Source: Raffaelea ambrosiae
Lineage: Eukaryota > Ascomycota > Sordariomycetes > Ophiostomatales > Ophiostomataceae
Length of the DNA: 64,000 nucleotides
Direction: 5' to 3'
Assembly (NCBI GenBank): GCA_002778195.1
Contig: PCDI01000004.1
Coordinates: 3,074,226-3,138,225, forward strand
Below, one piece after another: positions 1-10,793 of this stretch. The stretch's first letter is position 1. Every line of letters begins with the position of its first letter. The notes beneath the pieces were generated by a model. The model had not been told where the DNA came from and made no database searches. It was given only the letters and a program-made list of their open reading frames with translations. A program made the translations under genes and the position numbers.

Positions 1-1617
1 GGGTTTGAGTCCCCCCTGCACGGAGCGATTTTTGGCCCACAAGGCCCGTTACCACTGCTACACCGGTTTAGGGGAGAGAAGGGGGGGGCTCGAGCAAGAT
101 ATCTTCTTATCTTACTATGTACAAGCACAAGCGAATAATGGCATTGGCTTATGGGGCAGGGACGAGACCAAGACGATACATGGACAATGGAGCCTGGGTC
201 AGGGTGGTGGACGACTCTGCTCGACCCAAGAAAGGGGGGGCAAGAAACCAGGCCAAAGGTTCAAGTGGGGAGGGAGGCAGAGGCACGGGAAACGACGGTC
301 GTTGTGGGGATGGGCAGGGGGGGGGGACGAGAGGAAAAAGTGACAGCCGGAGGGAAAGGGGAGAAAGCGAAATGAATGATCAAAGACGGGAAGATCGCCC
401 AGGGCGAGGATGGCGAGGATGGCTGATGGGAGACGTTGCGGGATGTTCTCGCGGCGAGGAGGGGCACGAAGGGAATGAGGCATAAAAACAGGATGAAAGG
501 AGGAGAAGAGAGGAGAACCGACCAGGCATGGGAGAGAAAGGAGGAGAAGAGGAGGAGAAGAGGAGAACCGACCAGGCACGGGGAGAGAGAAAGGGGAGGA
601 CCAAAAACAAGTGAGCTGCAGCGACGGGGTGCCACGAACAACGATTATGACAGGTAGGATGCTGTGCTGCCCGAGCTCGCACAGCATGGTGCTACCCTCG
701 TTTTTATGGTGAGAAAAAGAGGTTCGCCCCTCCATCACCCCCGTCACCCTGGGAGGGGGAGACAGCAGGTGGTGTGTGTGGTGGGCGCAGATGGCGTGTG
801 GTGTGGATGGCCATGGCTGGAGCCAGTGCTGGCCGGCGGCGGCGAGGCCAGCAGGAAACGGGCATAGGGCGGCGGTTTGGTGGTGAAAGGTGAGACAAGA
901 AGGAGCCGGCCAAGTTGGGGGGACGGGTTTGGGGACAAGTTGGGGGGGATTTGCTATCAGTTTGGGTACAGAGTGCTGTCTAGTTTCAACAGCCCAAACG
1001 CTACGAACGCCTGCTTTTAGTGCGAGAAGCTCGGCGCATAGCAAATACATAGTAACTAGCTACTGTACCAAGGCTTACTAGGGACCGACACCACTAGCGA
1101 GTATGTAAGCTGAGGGGTCCGGGAACTCGGACTCGGATAGTCCACCATACCCACTCGCCAATAATACCCCATCCCAACATGCAGAGCAGTTCTTTGCTGG
1201 GACCACTCGGATCCATCCTGCTGGGATCCACCGCCCACGTGACCGCCACGTCCATTTCCGGCCGTTTTGGCCCCCATTCAGCAGAACAAGCCCATCCCCG
1301 AGAAACAAACAGCACCCGGCACACCCACGAAACACACCCTACAATCAACCACAACCGCCTGCCAGCCTCCCCTTCTGGCCTAGTCCAGGGCCCTGTGCTG
1401 CACCCATCCGAGACACGCCAGCCCCCAAGTTGCCTCCAAGTTGCCCTCCAGTGCCCTCCAGTGCCCCCCAAGTGCCGCATCTTTGGACAACGTGTATGCA
1501 AGGAATGTGACAAAGCTGAAGGTGAACTCCCGCGCGAATCGTGCCATGCTGCTCGTGTCTTGTTGTCTAGACGCCTTTTGAGAATGCCCCTAGAATGTCT
1601 CTAGGATTCGTGGCTCC

Positions 1618-1729
1618 TTTCTTGTTCTTTTCTTGGTTCCTTTCTTGTCCCTTTCTTGTTTCTTTCTTGTTTCTTTCTTGTTCCTTTCTTGTTTCTTTCT
1701 TGCTCCTTTCTTGCCCCTTTCTTCATTCC
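1618..1729. repeat. Degenerate pyrimidine tandem repeat (TTTCTTGTTCC-like)
   Basis: About ten imperfect copies of a 10-11 base unit of the form TTTCTTGTTCC follow one another, with variants such as TTTCTTGTCCC, TTTCTTGTTTC and TTTCTTGCTCC. This is a minisatellite-like low-complexity tract in non-coding DNA. Confidence 0.8.
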
Positions 1730-2509
1730 CCTTGGGCTCCTACTGAGAACCTGGTCAGGACACACACGTACAGAGTAAGATGCTTTTTTTCAACGCAATG
1801 TCACCACACAAGTACCGTCATGCTACGAGTAGTTGCATATGCCCACCAGTCTCGATACCCAACCCTCACAACGGGCGCCCCATTGTGCCCCTGGTCTTGG
1901 CCAGCCGGCACGATCCCACGCTGGGTGTGTACGGTGTACGAGTACTTGGGACTAACTCAATTAACGCCCGACCGCTCCTCCGCTGTCAATGACCACCCCC
2001 CCTGCACAGCCTTCACGAGGTGGACCTACATAGTATTTCGCTCGTCTTTTGAAACCCCTTGTACTGCTTTGTACTCTGTATGTAATTTGGTTGTCCTGGA
2101 CCACCTTCGTCCTGTTTTCTGCATACCGACAGCCTACGAGTACTGCGGTGCAATGGTTGCTGGCTTCACATGTTGCCTATTGTCGCCCAGTCACCGACTG
2201 AATATCGAAATGCATTCTCATTACTTTCTACTTTTGGACAGTGACCCTTCAGTGACCCTTATGCCCTCTATATGGGTTGGACAAGACCATGATGGGCATT
2301 GACGAAACAATAAAGTTGAAAAACAAAAAGAAAAAAAAACCAAAGAGGAAGACAACCAAGATCATGCAAAATAAAAGAAAAAGAGAAAGAATGCAGCCGC
2401 TTTTCGCGTTGATGTATGCCAGACACCCTGACGCCTTGACGCCCTCGACTCCTGCATGTTATTCCCCATTGCTGTCCATGTCTATCCTGCACCCAATCGC
2501 CCAGACTCC

Positions 2510-2542
2510 CATCATCACCACCACCACCACCACCACCACCAC
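2510..2542. repeat. (CAC)n trinucleotide tract near the 3' end of MAK16
   Basis: About ten CAC/ACC units lie 15-45 bases beyond the MAK16 stop codon, probably in its 3' UTR. On the MAK16 sense strand this reads as a (GTG)n tract. Confidence 0.8.
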
Positions 2543-2557
2543 TGCCCACAAACATCT

Positions 2558-3888
2558 TTAAAACGACGACCCGTTGCTGGCGTGCTGCGCCGTCTTCTTC
2601 TCCGCCGCCGGCATCGCGTACTCCAGCTGTGTCAGCTTCTTCTTCTTGGGCGCCATCCGCACCACCCGCCCGCGCTTCCGCTTGTCGCCCGCCTTGCGCT
2701 TCTTCTTGTTGGCCGTGCCGTCGCTGTCGTCGGAATCCTCCTCCGGCTCCTCGTCCGATTCCTCGGACGAGTCCATGCCAATCCAGTCCTCAATGTCGTT
2801 GACCTCATCCTCGCTCTCCTCAAAGTCGCTGACGTACTCGACGTGGCCCGTCAGGTCGTCCTCTTCTATGTCGAGCGTCTGGCGGGCCTTGGACTTCTTG
2901 GCCTTTTGGACCTCCTCGGAGTCGTCCGAGTCGTCGTCGTCTTCTTCGGAACCATCCTCTTCCGAGTCGTCGTAGTCATCGTCCTCAACGGCATGGCCGT
3001 TTTCGTCCACGGCGATGCCCTTGTCCATGTCCTTGTCCCGCACACCCTGGCCCTTGTTCTCCATCGTCTTCAGCACCTTTTTCCAGATCGCCTCGCTGAC
3101 GTTCAGCGGCTCTTCGCCGTACGTGCCCGACCGCAGACGCTCCAGCAGCTGCCGCTCAGTCGTCTTTTCCAGCTGCGCCGCCGCCTCGGCCTTGCGCTCG
3201 CGGGCCTTTTCCCGCGTGCGGATCTTGGGTGCCAGCTTGGCCACGAGCTGCTCGTTCTGCTGCTCGTCCTCCTTGGCGATGCGGCGCATGCGCATGTTCA
3301 CCTGCATCAGGCGGGTGAGCCGCTGCTTGCACCTGTGATTCAAGAACTTGGGCCAGTAGAGCAGCCTCTCGTCGATTTGTTTCAAGGCCTTGGCGTAGTT
3401 GGGCGCCAGACGGATCTTTTCCCATAGCTTGGACGGCAGGTGGGCGCGTTCGACGGTCTTCATGAAGAGGTAGAGACGGCCGGCTGGAGAGGGAAAAAGA
3501 ACGATAGTTAGTACAAGATCAAGAGAATAGGGCATGGAACAAAAATAAGTAAGAGATCAAATAGCGTACTATCTGGGTCGGCTCGGACAGTGGCATAGCG
3601 AGAATTGGCCAGCGGGCAGGCTTGTCTGGAACAGACGCCTGTGACATCTATAGAGAGAAAGAAAGAAGAAAAAGAAAATTAGCCAATGAAGAAAGACGCA
3701 ACGAAGCAATGCAAGATCAACATACTGTACTCGTTGCGACAGAATTTTTGACCTTTCGGTGCTCTAGAATTTCAGTTAGTAAAAAAAAGTTCATTGGTTC
3801 TGATCATCAGTCGAGACAAAACGCACTTGAGCTTGAACGAGCAAAACTGCTGGTTAATGACATCCCAAATGATGTCGTCGGATGCCAT
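2558..3888 (-). CDS. MAK16: MAK16, nucleolar ribosome biogenesis factor
   Basis: Essential nucleolar protein of the 60S subunit assembly pathway (Mak16/RBM13 family), acting with Rpf1 in early pre-60S particles. The model has four exons, 3827-3888, 3726-3763, 3570-3647 and 2558-3483, which join in frame to 367 residues. The N-terminus starts MASDDIIWDVINQQFCSFKLK and continues KAPKGQKFCRNEYNVTGVC and SRQACPLANSRYATVR. It therefore keeps the conserved Mak16 Cys positions, and it runs on into the family block around YLFMKTVERAHLPSK and YWPKFLNHRCKQRL. The C-terminal third is acidic and Ser/Asp/Glu-rich and ends in basic KKKRKAGDKRKRGR and APKKKKLTQLEYAMP stretches that look like nuclear/nucleolar signals. 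Exon 2 is only 38 bases. All introns are GT-AG. Identification is secure; the exact splice sites are inferred by eye from frame and homology. Confidence 0.93.
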
Positions 3889-4517
3889 CTTGCCTGTATT
3901 GATGTCTGTATCGATGTCCTTCTCCCTGGTAAGCTGTGAACGTTTAGAGAAGTGTATGTTGGTTGCAAAAGATGGAGAGAAAGAAGCACCAAGAGGCTGT
4001 TGCAAAATTATTCTATCTAGGAAAATTATTCACACAATTTTCTCCTTAAGACTGGCTACAAAAAAATTTTGGCGGTGGCAGATTTTGCCGGGCGGTGAGC
4101 CACTTTGGACTGAAATGCGGGGCTGGTAGGAGCCAGCACCAACTGCCAACACCTGGCAAGCGTGAACAAACGAGTCCCGATTTGACGATTGCTTGATTGG
4201 TTGGTAACTAGGTTAGTGTAAGTGACAACGAAAACGGCTTTTCCTAAAACAAAACAGCGAAACACAACCAGCAACACAGTAGTCAACTTCCCCCGAAAAT
4301 CAACCTAGGCCGGAAGCTTCCTATCCCAGATACTCCACTTGCTAATTTTCTTAAATAAAAAGAGTCCCAGACTCAAGGTTCAAAGCAAGCGTCGGTTTGA
4401 TTTGATTCATAAAACATGGTTTGACCACACATAAAAGCAACGAAAAGCCCATAGACGACGAAACGGTGGAGAGAAAAAAAAAACACCTCCCGATGCAGAA
4501 CACAGCATCCTTCCAGT
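3889..4517. other. Intergenic, MAK16 promoter side
   Basis: AT-rich spacer between the MAK16 start and the 3' end of the next minus-strand gene. A run of eight or nine A residues sits at about 4473-4482. I see no coding frame or RNA gene. Confidence 0.6.
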
Positions 4518-5825
4518 TCACTCATACCACATTTTCTCCTCTTCTGCTTCTTCCTTTTTGTAGTATGTGACTCGCACCGGGAAAATCCCGGGTTCCAATG
4601 GCCGTGGCTCCATAGGCTCTGGCTTCACTGGCATACTGCTGTCGGTGGCAGAGAACCACGGGGGTTTTTGCGGCGCTTCTTCGCATGGCCGATGCTTTTC
4701 ATATGGTGCCTCGTACGTGGATTGGTGTTGTTCGTGTGGCTGATACGGTGGAGGTAAAGCGTACTGCGGCTGCGGCCGAACCCCGAATGGGTGCTCATAT
4801 GGCGCTAGAGTTTGGTATGAAGGCCGCGGCTGTTCTCCATAGTGCTCGCGGTCCGCTTCGTAGTATGCTGGGACATCGTGTCTCGATGGTGCCAGTGGGG
4901 GCAGACGAAACGCTGGTGGTGGATGCATGGACATAGAAGACGGCACAGGCAATGGGAGAACTGGGTAGCGGACGCCGGGTTGCCGAAATGTCGAGGGGGG
5001 GTCGGCCATCAGCGGGAAGGATTGCACGTCCAAGGTATCGTTGTCGTCCGGCTCAACCTTATCAGTCTTCTCCTCCTTGGCCGCACCCCCTTCTCTCCCT
5101 TTGCAGAATTGTGTTTCTGGTTCTTCATTCTCTTCCTGGTATTCTGACTCAGGGTCCTCATTGTTGTCGCCTGTATCACTGCTGTCCAGTTGACGAGCCT
5201 GGCGAAGATTCTGCACAGCCCGAGCAGCCTCGATCTGAAGATCCTCGTCGAATACAATGTTTCTAGGTCGACGGCCGCTGCCGCTGCCACGCTGCTTGAA
5301 GCGATTGATGGATCGGCTCCGGTCGCTAGGGGCTTTGCCGGTAGTGGTTCCTGCGAAGACTGTGTTAGGGTTGGCGTCTGGCAGAAAATACACAAAACCT
5401 GGCAGACCACCAGTGGAAAAACTGAAAAGCGTGGCGAAATGGACAGCAAAGGAAGACGAGCAACAGAAGAGGTAGGATAGTACACACTCTCTGATCGAAT
5501 GTAGGCACGCACAAACTTTGCGGCGTTGGGAGAGAACCGTTCCAGGACCGAGTTTTGAAAGAAGTGCTCATCTGCCAAGAGAAAGGGTTAGTATTTGCTG
5601 CTGCTATCTATCAGGATTGCCCACCTTCCACATACAGAGCATCAAACCAGTGTACTTGCGGCGGGCTTTGCGACCCATCGCCCGCTGCATGGTATGGCAC
5701 AGGTCTGACCAAGCTTTGGTATCGTGAATGTGTGGCTCTGCGAGCAAATTGCGTTTGGTAGATGTGGGAATGATCTCGGTCCAGAAGACCCGCTCTTCAT
5801 CCTCGGACCAGACTTTGCCGCCCAT
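4518..5825 (-). CDS. Hypothetical protein with SANT/Myb-like N-terminus and disordered C-terminus
   Basis: Function unknown. Exon 1 (5636-5825) starts MGGKVWSEDEERVFWTEIIP and ends RKYTGLML. Its spaced Trp residues and helix-rich basic composition resemble fungal SANT/Myb-like DNA-binding modules (inference). Exon 2 starts at 5571 (YEHFFQNSVLERFSPNAAKFVRAYIR when joined) after an intron with a good TACTAAC branch site. The next junction is unsettled. Donor GTACTA with exon 3 at 5421 gives 393 residues. Donor GTGTGT with exon 3 at 5398 gives 384. Both keep frame. The last 290 residues are proline-, glutamate- and tyrosine-rich (repeated PPPYQPHEQ-like patches, a K-V-K-P-E-P element) and likely disordered. 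A nuclear regulatory role is possible but unproven. Confidence 0.7.
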
Positions 5826-6487
5826 GGTGATTTCTGTTGGCAGCACCGGCGAGATATTTCGACGATGTGTGGGAAGCAAACAACATTCAAAGCGATGACG
5901 AAAGAAAGAGAAGAAGATAAGAAAAGACGGGGGAAAGGAAAAAAAGGGGTAAGAAGACGTAACGTGAGGTTAGGGCAGGAAGGTTCCTCAAAGCCAGAAG
6001 ATAGAAGCAAGATTGGAAAGGGAGGGTTGGGGAAGGTGCAAAGGAAAGAGAAGACCAAACGGCATGAACAAGAATGGTGGAATATTTTGTAGCAGTTTCG
6101 TACTGCGCCACGCGTTCCTTGAGAGAAGAACAACTTGCTCAGGGCCTGCTGCAGGGTTTGCTCAAGAGCGTTTTCTCGTTCTCGCTGGCCTTGTACGCTC
6201 TGGGGACAGAGACAAAGGATTTTCTTGAGAAAAAGGAGACCCTGCTGGCACTCATCAGAGAAGAGGCAGAGGCCGAAAGTCGCTTCTTGAAGAGGTAGAA
6301 GCGCCGGCTGATTGGCTGCCTGGGGCAGCCTCATGACCAGGTAGTCTTCGTCTGATGTTCGCAGAATGCGTCATGTTTGCCTGCAGAGGAAGTCCAGCAA
6401 GGTGACAGCAAGAGTGAGGCCAGTCCGAGAAAGGAGTGGAGTAGAGAGTCAAAGCAGGCTCAGCCAGGCCGTCACGAGGCCTCGTTT
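5826..6487. other. Intergenic between SANT-like gene and GEP4
   Basis: About 660 bases. The first third is very A/G-rich (promoter side of the SANT-like gene) and the rest includes the 3' flank of GEP4. Minus-strand frames across it (for example 5642-6334) show no family resemblance and I do not accept them as genes. Confidence 0.5.
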
Positions 6488-7376
6488 CTACTCAAAGGGG
6501 CTCTGAGGCCGTGGTGCTGCATACCCACGAGACGTGAGGGCGGCGGCAAAGCTGCGTTCCAGGCGAGCAAACTAATGGCCGAGTCAGTTTTGAGATCTGT
6601 ATGCAAAAAGAAACTGCAAAGTGCAGAAAGAGTAGAATGGCAGAAATGGCAGAAAACACGGGGAAATTGGCAGAGAATATACTGCAATGTGGTAAAAAAA
6701 AAATGAAGCAGGACCAAAACAGCAAAACGGAAGGTGCTACCTACGATGCTCTTCTGTTCCAGAGGAACCACACCGTCACGCACCCAGAGCCCCCAGCTGC
6801 CCATGGTGTTCGCCAGCATCATGTCCGTGGTCAGCCGGTCGCCCACCACGGCAATCTGGTGCGGACCCGTGACGCCCGTCTCCGGATGGCTCTTGAAGTA
6901 GGCCAGAATCTCCTCACCGCAGCCGGGCTTCTTGGTCCGGTGCGGCAGAACCGACACGCCAGTGGCCTCTTCCACCTGAGCTGAGAGTGCCTTGTCTTTG
7001 TCGTGACTCAGAGCTCCGGCCGTGTTGGACACGATCAGCAGTCGGCGGCCAGGGTAGGCTGCTCTCAGCTTTTCAAACTGGTCCTGTACGGGAGTTAGCT
7101 ACGTGTTGTGTGTATTTACTTCCTTGATCGCCTGCTTATACTACCCACCTTGTACTTGGGAAATATCTCGCTGTCCTCGGGATAGGCAAAGCAGTCGTCC
7201 TTGTCGAGCACAACGGCCTGGATGTCGGCGGGCTTGCCACCCGAGCGACCAGGAAAGGCCTTGTCCAGAGGGATGGGCACGTCGTTGAATGTGGGAACTG
7301 TGGCGTGTGGCAGGCACAGCGCCGGCTTAGCCAGGAGCCGGAACACATTCACAGAGGCAGACAGATTCAGATTCAT
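6488..7376 (-). CDS. GEP4: GEP4-like mitochondrial phosphatidylglycerophosphatase
   Basis: HAD-superfamily phosphatase that removes the phosphate from phosphatidylglycerophosphate to give phosphatidylglycerol, the cardiolipin precursor, at the mitochondrial inner membrane. Three exons, 7149-7376, 6745-7083 and 6488-6571, give 216 residues, near the yeast length. HAD motif I is VVLDKDDC (Asp58 and Asp60 are the nucleophile/acid pair). Motif II is LLIVSNTAG, the basic motif is TKKPGC, and motif IV is AVVGDRLTTDMMLAN. The N-terminus MNLNLSASVNVFRLLAKP matches the amphipathic start seen in the family. The last exon is found by its conserved FARLERSFAAALTSRGY tail. It follows an acceptor GGCCATTAG with a CTGAC branch site. 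All junctions are phase 0. Confidence 0.93.
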
Positions 7377-7836
7377 GGTAATAATGTGTCTGGGGGCTTT
7401 CATAAAGACAGGGGATAGTCGTTTCACACGGGGAGAAAGATGGACGCCATGGTGGCCAGGCAAAAATTTTGGCACCGTAAAAGCTGAGCTTCTCTAGCTG
7501 GTGATAGGTCCCACTATAAGCTCAAGCTGAATAGCGGGCGGCCGGCCAGCTCTGGGGCGGCCAAAAGTGGGGCTCGTCCAAAAACCCCTTAAAGAAGCGC
7601 CTGGCAAAAAAAAAGTCGCGGTTGGACGCGTCTTAGAAATATATTGAATATGTACTTCAAAGAAAAAGGGAAAAAAAGGATCGTCATACAATCCAGTCTC
7701 CAAGCTTGCCAAACAGTGGCCACACACGCATCTGTTCTTCGACACGGCCGGAACTATGCGACAGGCACGACCTTGACACATAGTCCGTTCGGTTTTCTTT
7801 TCTTCCCTTTTTTTTCCCGCCTGACTTGCTTCTCCC
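7377..7836. other. Divergent promoter region GEP4 / ORC2
   Basis: 460 bases between the GEP4 start (minus) and the ORC2 start (plus), so it should hold both promoters. A GC-rich palindromic stretch, GGGCGGCCGGCC, is at about 7537-7548. T-rich tracts lie at about 7794-7816, just before the ORC2 start. No coding frame is supported. Confidence 0.6.
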
Positions 7837-10166
7837 ATGGCTCGTGTCGCCAAGCGGAGGCCAGCAAAGAGGGCCAGCACCCCCGATGGCGACGACGTTG
7901 CGACGCCGCGGCAACGGGGAGGCCGGACAGCCGCTGCGGCTGTGAACAGCAGACTGCACGGAGACGCAGACCTGGATCCGCATACGCCCACGAAACGACA
8001 GAAAACCAACGGCCCTGCCGACATTTACGACGTGCCTCTCGACGAGGAAGCGCAGGACTCGAAAAGGGCAGCCTCTCCGACACCGACGACACCGGCAAGC
8101 TCAAGGAAGCGTGGACGGCCGAGAAAGCCCTATATAATTGGGGCGAGCAACGGAGAAAAGGGGGCGGAGAGCAACGGAAGGGGGGGGGACGACGATGACG
8201 AGGGAGCACCTGTTGACGGCACGCCCCTGACCAAGCGACGACGAATCGCTGCCGCCTTTGCCACGCCCACGAAGCGGACCGTCGACACCCCCACACGACG
8301 CACGCTAGCCGACCGGTCGGCCCGTCGCAAGACCACGCGGGCGCTGATCGACCGTGCGGTGGCCGGCGGAGACGAGGACGACGAAGACGCGGAGGCTCTG
8401 GGGGAGGCCATCTTTGGAGTTGAGGAGGAAGAAGAAGAGGAAGAAGAAGAGGAGGAGGAGGAGGAGAAAGAAATTGTGCTAGCAGATCCACGGCCAGGGC
8501 CGGAACCCGAACCGCTGCCAGAGCCAGCGCCAAAAGAGAAAGAAGAAGAAGAACCCGTTCCGCAGGAGGTGGCGGCCACGCCGTCCAGGCGCCGCGGACG
8601 ACCGCCCAAGCCCAAGCCGCCCGTTGTAGCCGTCGACCCGAACGCGCCGCCGCCGATCAAACGTCGGCCAGGACGGCCGCGCAAGGACCAGTCCCAGCTG
8701 GGAGGAGCAGGAGCAGGAGGAGCCACGGGAACGTCGTCTTCCAAACGCGAGGGCTCGCCACCACGCGACCTGCCCGCGCACGAACACTACTTCTTCCAGA
8801 ACCGGCCCGGCGCGGCCAAGACGTCCAACAACACGTTTGGCGCGCTCCGTCTGCTGACCCACGAGGAGTTTTTCCAGTTGCGGGGAGAAGAAGAAAACAA
8901 AGGACAAGAAGGACAAGAAGGCGAAGAGACGGCGGCGGAGAAGAAGAAGATGGGCGGCGCAGAAAACGACCAGCCACCACCGCCTTCCCCGGGCCGCCGG
9001 CACAGCAAACAAATCGCCTACCTGGAAAGCCTCCATGCGCAGTCGTTTGCCCAGTGGGCGTTTGAGCTCGCCCAGGGCTTCAGCGTGTGTCTCTACGGCT
9101 ACGGCGCCAAGCGGCGTGTCCTGCGCGCGTTTGCGACGCAGCTGTACGGCGGCATCGCCGACCACGCCGCGCACAAGATTGTCATGGTCCGGGGGGGTGG
9201 CGGGAGCAGCAGCGGCGGCAGCGGCAGCAACCATGCGGCGGCGACGCTGCGGGAGATCCTCGGCACGGTGGCCCGGGCGATCGGGGCCTCCTCCTCCTCC
9301 GCCGCCGCCGCCGCCGCCGCCAGCGGCACCACCACCACCACCACCACCACCACGGGCCCGAGCACAACCGAGCGAGCCTTGCTGGCGGCGCTGGACGCGG
9401 CGGCCGACACGGCGCTGGTCACGCTGATTATCGACGGCATCGACGCGCCGGCGCTGCGCCGGCCCGCGACCCAGGCCACGCTCGCGCGCCTGGCGGCCCA
9501 CCGCCGCGTGCGTCTGCTGTGCGCGGCCGACACGCCCGGGTTCGCGCTGCTCTGGGACGGCGCCGCGCGGGCGGCGCTGTCGCTGGTGTTCCACGACGCG
9601 ACCACGTTCCGCCCGCTGGACGCGTCGCTGGATGTGGTGGACGAGGTGCACGGGCTGCTGGGCCGGCGCGTGCGGCGCGTGGGCGGCAAGGACGGCGCGG
9701 CGTTTGTGCTGCGGAGCCTGCCGGAGAATGCGCGGACGCTGTTCCGGTTGCTGGTCGGGGAGGTGCTGGCAAACGACAGCGGCGGAGGGAGAGGCGGCAT
9801 CCGCCCACGCGGAGGCGTCTTTGGCGGCGCGGACGAAGAAGACGACGACGAGGAAGACGACGACGACGACGACGACGACAACGACGCGCCGGAATCCATC
9901 GGGCTGGAGTACCGGATGCTGTACAACAAGGCGGTGGAAGAGTTTATCTGCAGTTCCGAGATGGCGTTCCGGACGCTGCTGAAAGAGTACGCATTGTCCG
10001 CCCTCCTTGAGTGTGTGTGTGTGTGTGTGTGCCCGTCGACTGACTGTTCTCCAGATTCCATGACCATCAAATGGTGACGAGCCGGAAGGACGCCTTCGGC
10101 ACCGAGCTGCTGAGCCTGCCATTCCGACGGGACGAGCTGGAGGCCCTGTTGGAGGAGTTGATGTGA
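7837..10166 (+). CDS. ORC2: ORC2, origin recognition complex subunit 2, with AT-hooks
   Basis: Subunit of the six-protein complex that marks replication origins and loads MCM. Exon 1 is 7837-9986 and exon 2 is 10055-10166; together they encode 753 residues. The ORC2 core starts at about residue 389 (KQIAYLESLH, then FSVCLYGYGAKRRVLRAF as the degenerate P-loop). It continues through VTLIIDGIDAPALR and RVRLLCAADTPGFALLWD to LPENARTLFRLLV. The last exon supplies the conserved FHDHQMVTSRKDAFG and ends LEALLEELM. The N-terminal 380 residues are disordered with three AT-hook-like motifs (KRGRPRKP near 92, RRRGRPPKPKP near 251, RRPGRPRKD near 276) and a poly-Glu run. The core is interrupted by Ser/Ala/Thr runs and an acidic Asp run. 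The 68-base intron carries a (GT)n tract. Confidence 0.93.
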
Positions 10167-10523
10167 AGGCGTACTTTTTGTTTGGGAGTGACAAGTATGC
10201 ATAATGGGCAGGCGGGCTGAACAAGAACAAGAAAAGAAACACGTAGCGTGGGGAAAGCATCAATGGCGTTGGTGTCCAAGAAAAAGAACATTAATATATA
10301 TGTATATGGTCATACAGGGGGCTAGAAATGCATCTGCATCCATTTCCGCCTTGCGTGTTTCTATGAATCTCATGAGACGCCCACATGTGTCGAGTGTCAG
10401 GATCGTAGTTCTCTATGGATGTTCCATGTCCCAAAGCAGAACCAGAAACCAAAACGCCGTACAAAAAAAAAAGCGAAAAAGCCAATGCGCCATATCTCCT
10501 GTCCCATTTCTGGGAAGCCAATG

Positions 10524-10670
10524 AATGGTATGATGTACCGGATGGCCATTCCCCCCGAAAGCCGTTGAATACAAGTACTGGATGGCCATTTCCCCCCGAA
10601 AGCCGTTGAATGGTACAAGTACTGGATGGCCATTCCCCCCGAAAGCCGTTGGATGGTATGATGTATTACT
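10524..10670. repeat. Minisatellite, about 3.5 copies of a 41-43 base unit
   Basis: Units begin at about 10524, 10566 and 10607, followed by a partial fourth at about 10650. Each contains GGATGGCCATT, a run of six C, and GAAAGCCGTT. Units differ by small indels (GAATACAAGTAC against GAATGGTACAAGTAC) and by one extra T, showing some age. The tract lies between the 3' ends of ORC2 and SEC59. Confidence 0.9.
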
Positions 10671-10766
10671 GGGTGTCCATGTCCCCTCCTTTCTTTCTTT
10701 TTTGCCGTCCCTGTGCAACTCAATTATTATCCGGTTTGCTGGTTTTCTTTTGTATCTTTCTTCTTT

Positions 10767-10792
10767 CCCCCCCCCCCCCCTTTTTTTTTTCT
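10767..10792. repeat. Poly-C/poly-T homopolymer block
   Basis: Fourteen C residues followed by ten T residues, then CTCTC. On the SEC59 sense strand this reads A10-G14 directly after the stop codon, a likely assembly or slippage hotspot. Confidence 0.9.
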
Positions 10793-10793
10793 C

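Larger units (their letters stand above)
1..2557. other. Intergenic region, left edge, no supported gene
   Basis: No reading frame here has recognisable domains or fungal coding character; the long frames are by-products of purine-rich (about 230-600) and pyrimidine-rich (about 1600-1730) tracts. Two near-identical GACCAGGCA-GGG blocks flank a GGAGGAGAAG run at about 510-590. The motif TACATAGTA or its complement occurs at 113-121, 1046-1054 and 2027-2035. The region would contain the 3' flank of MAK16 on its right side. Confidence 0.6.
10167..10793. other. Intergenic between convergent ORC2 and SEC59
   Basis: Both genes end here, so this holds two 3' flanks. It contains a minisatellite (10524-10670) and a homopolymer pair (14 C then 10 T) against the SEC59 stop codon. 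I see no gene. Confidence 0.7.

Noticed and set aside
1..27. tRNA 3' end (GGGTTTGAGTCCC looks like a T-arm)
   Set aside because: The loop lacks the near-invariant C after TT, the following bases do not form a usable acceptor strand, and the 5' part of any tRNA would lie outside the window.
199..1050. 283-residue minus-strand frame at the left edge
   Set aside because: Made of translated purine/pyrimidine tracts (Ser/Pro/Phe/Leu), no family resemblance, no splice support.
1595..2302. 235-residue plus-strand frame
   Set aside because: It begins in the TTTCTTGTTCC repeat, and the rest lacks fungal codon bias.
9293..9352. Frameshift or intron in ORC2 at the Ser/Ala/Thr runs
   Set aside because: The frame stays open and ORC2-like sequence continues on both sides, so these are trinucleotide expansions within a coding exon.
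10524..10670. CRISPR-like array
   Set aside because: Repeats are directly adjacent with no unique spacers, and the window is eukaryotic.
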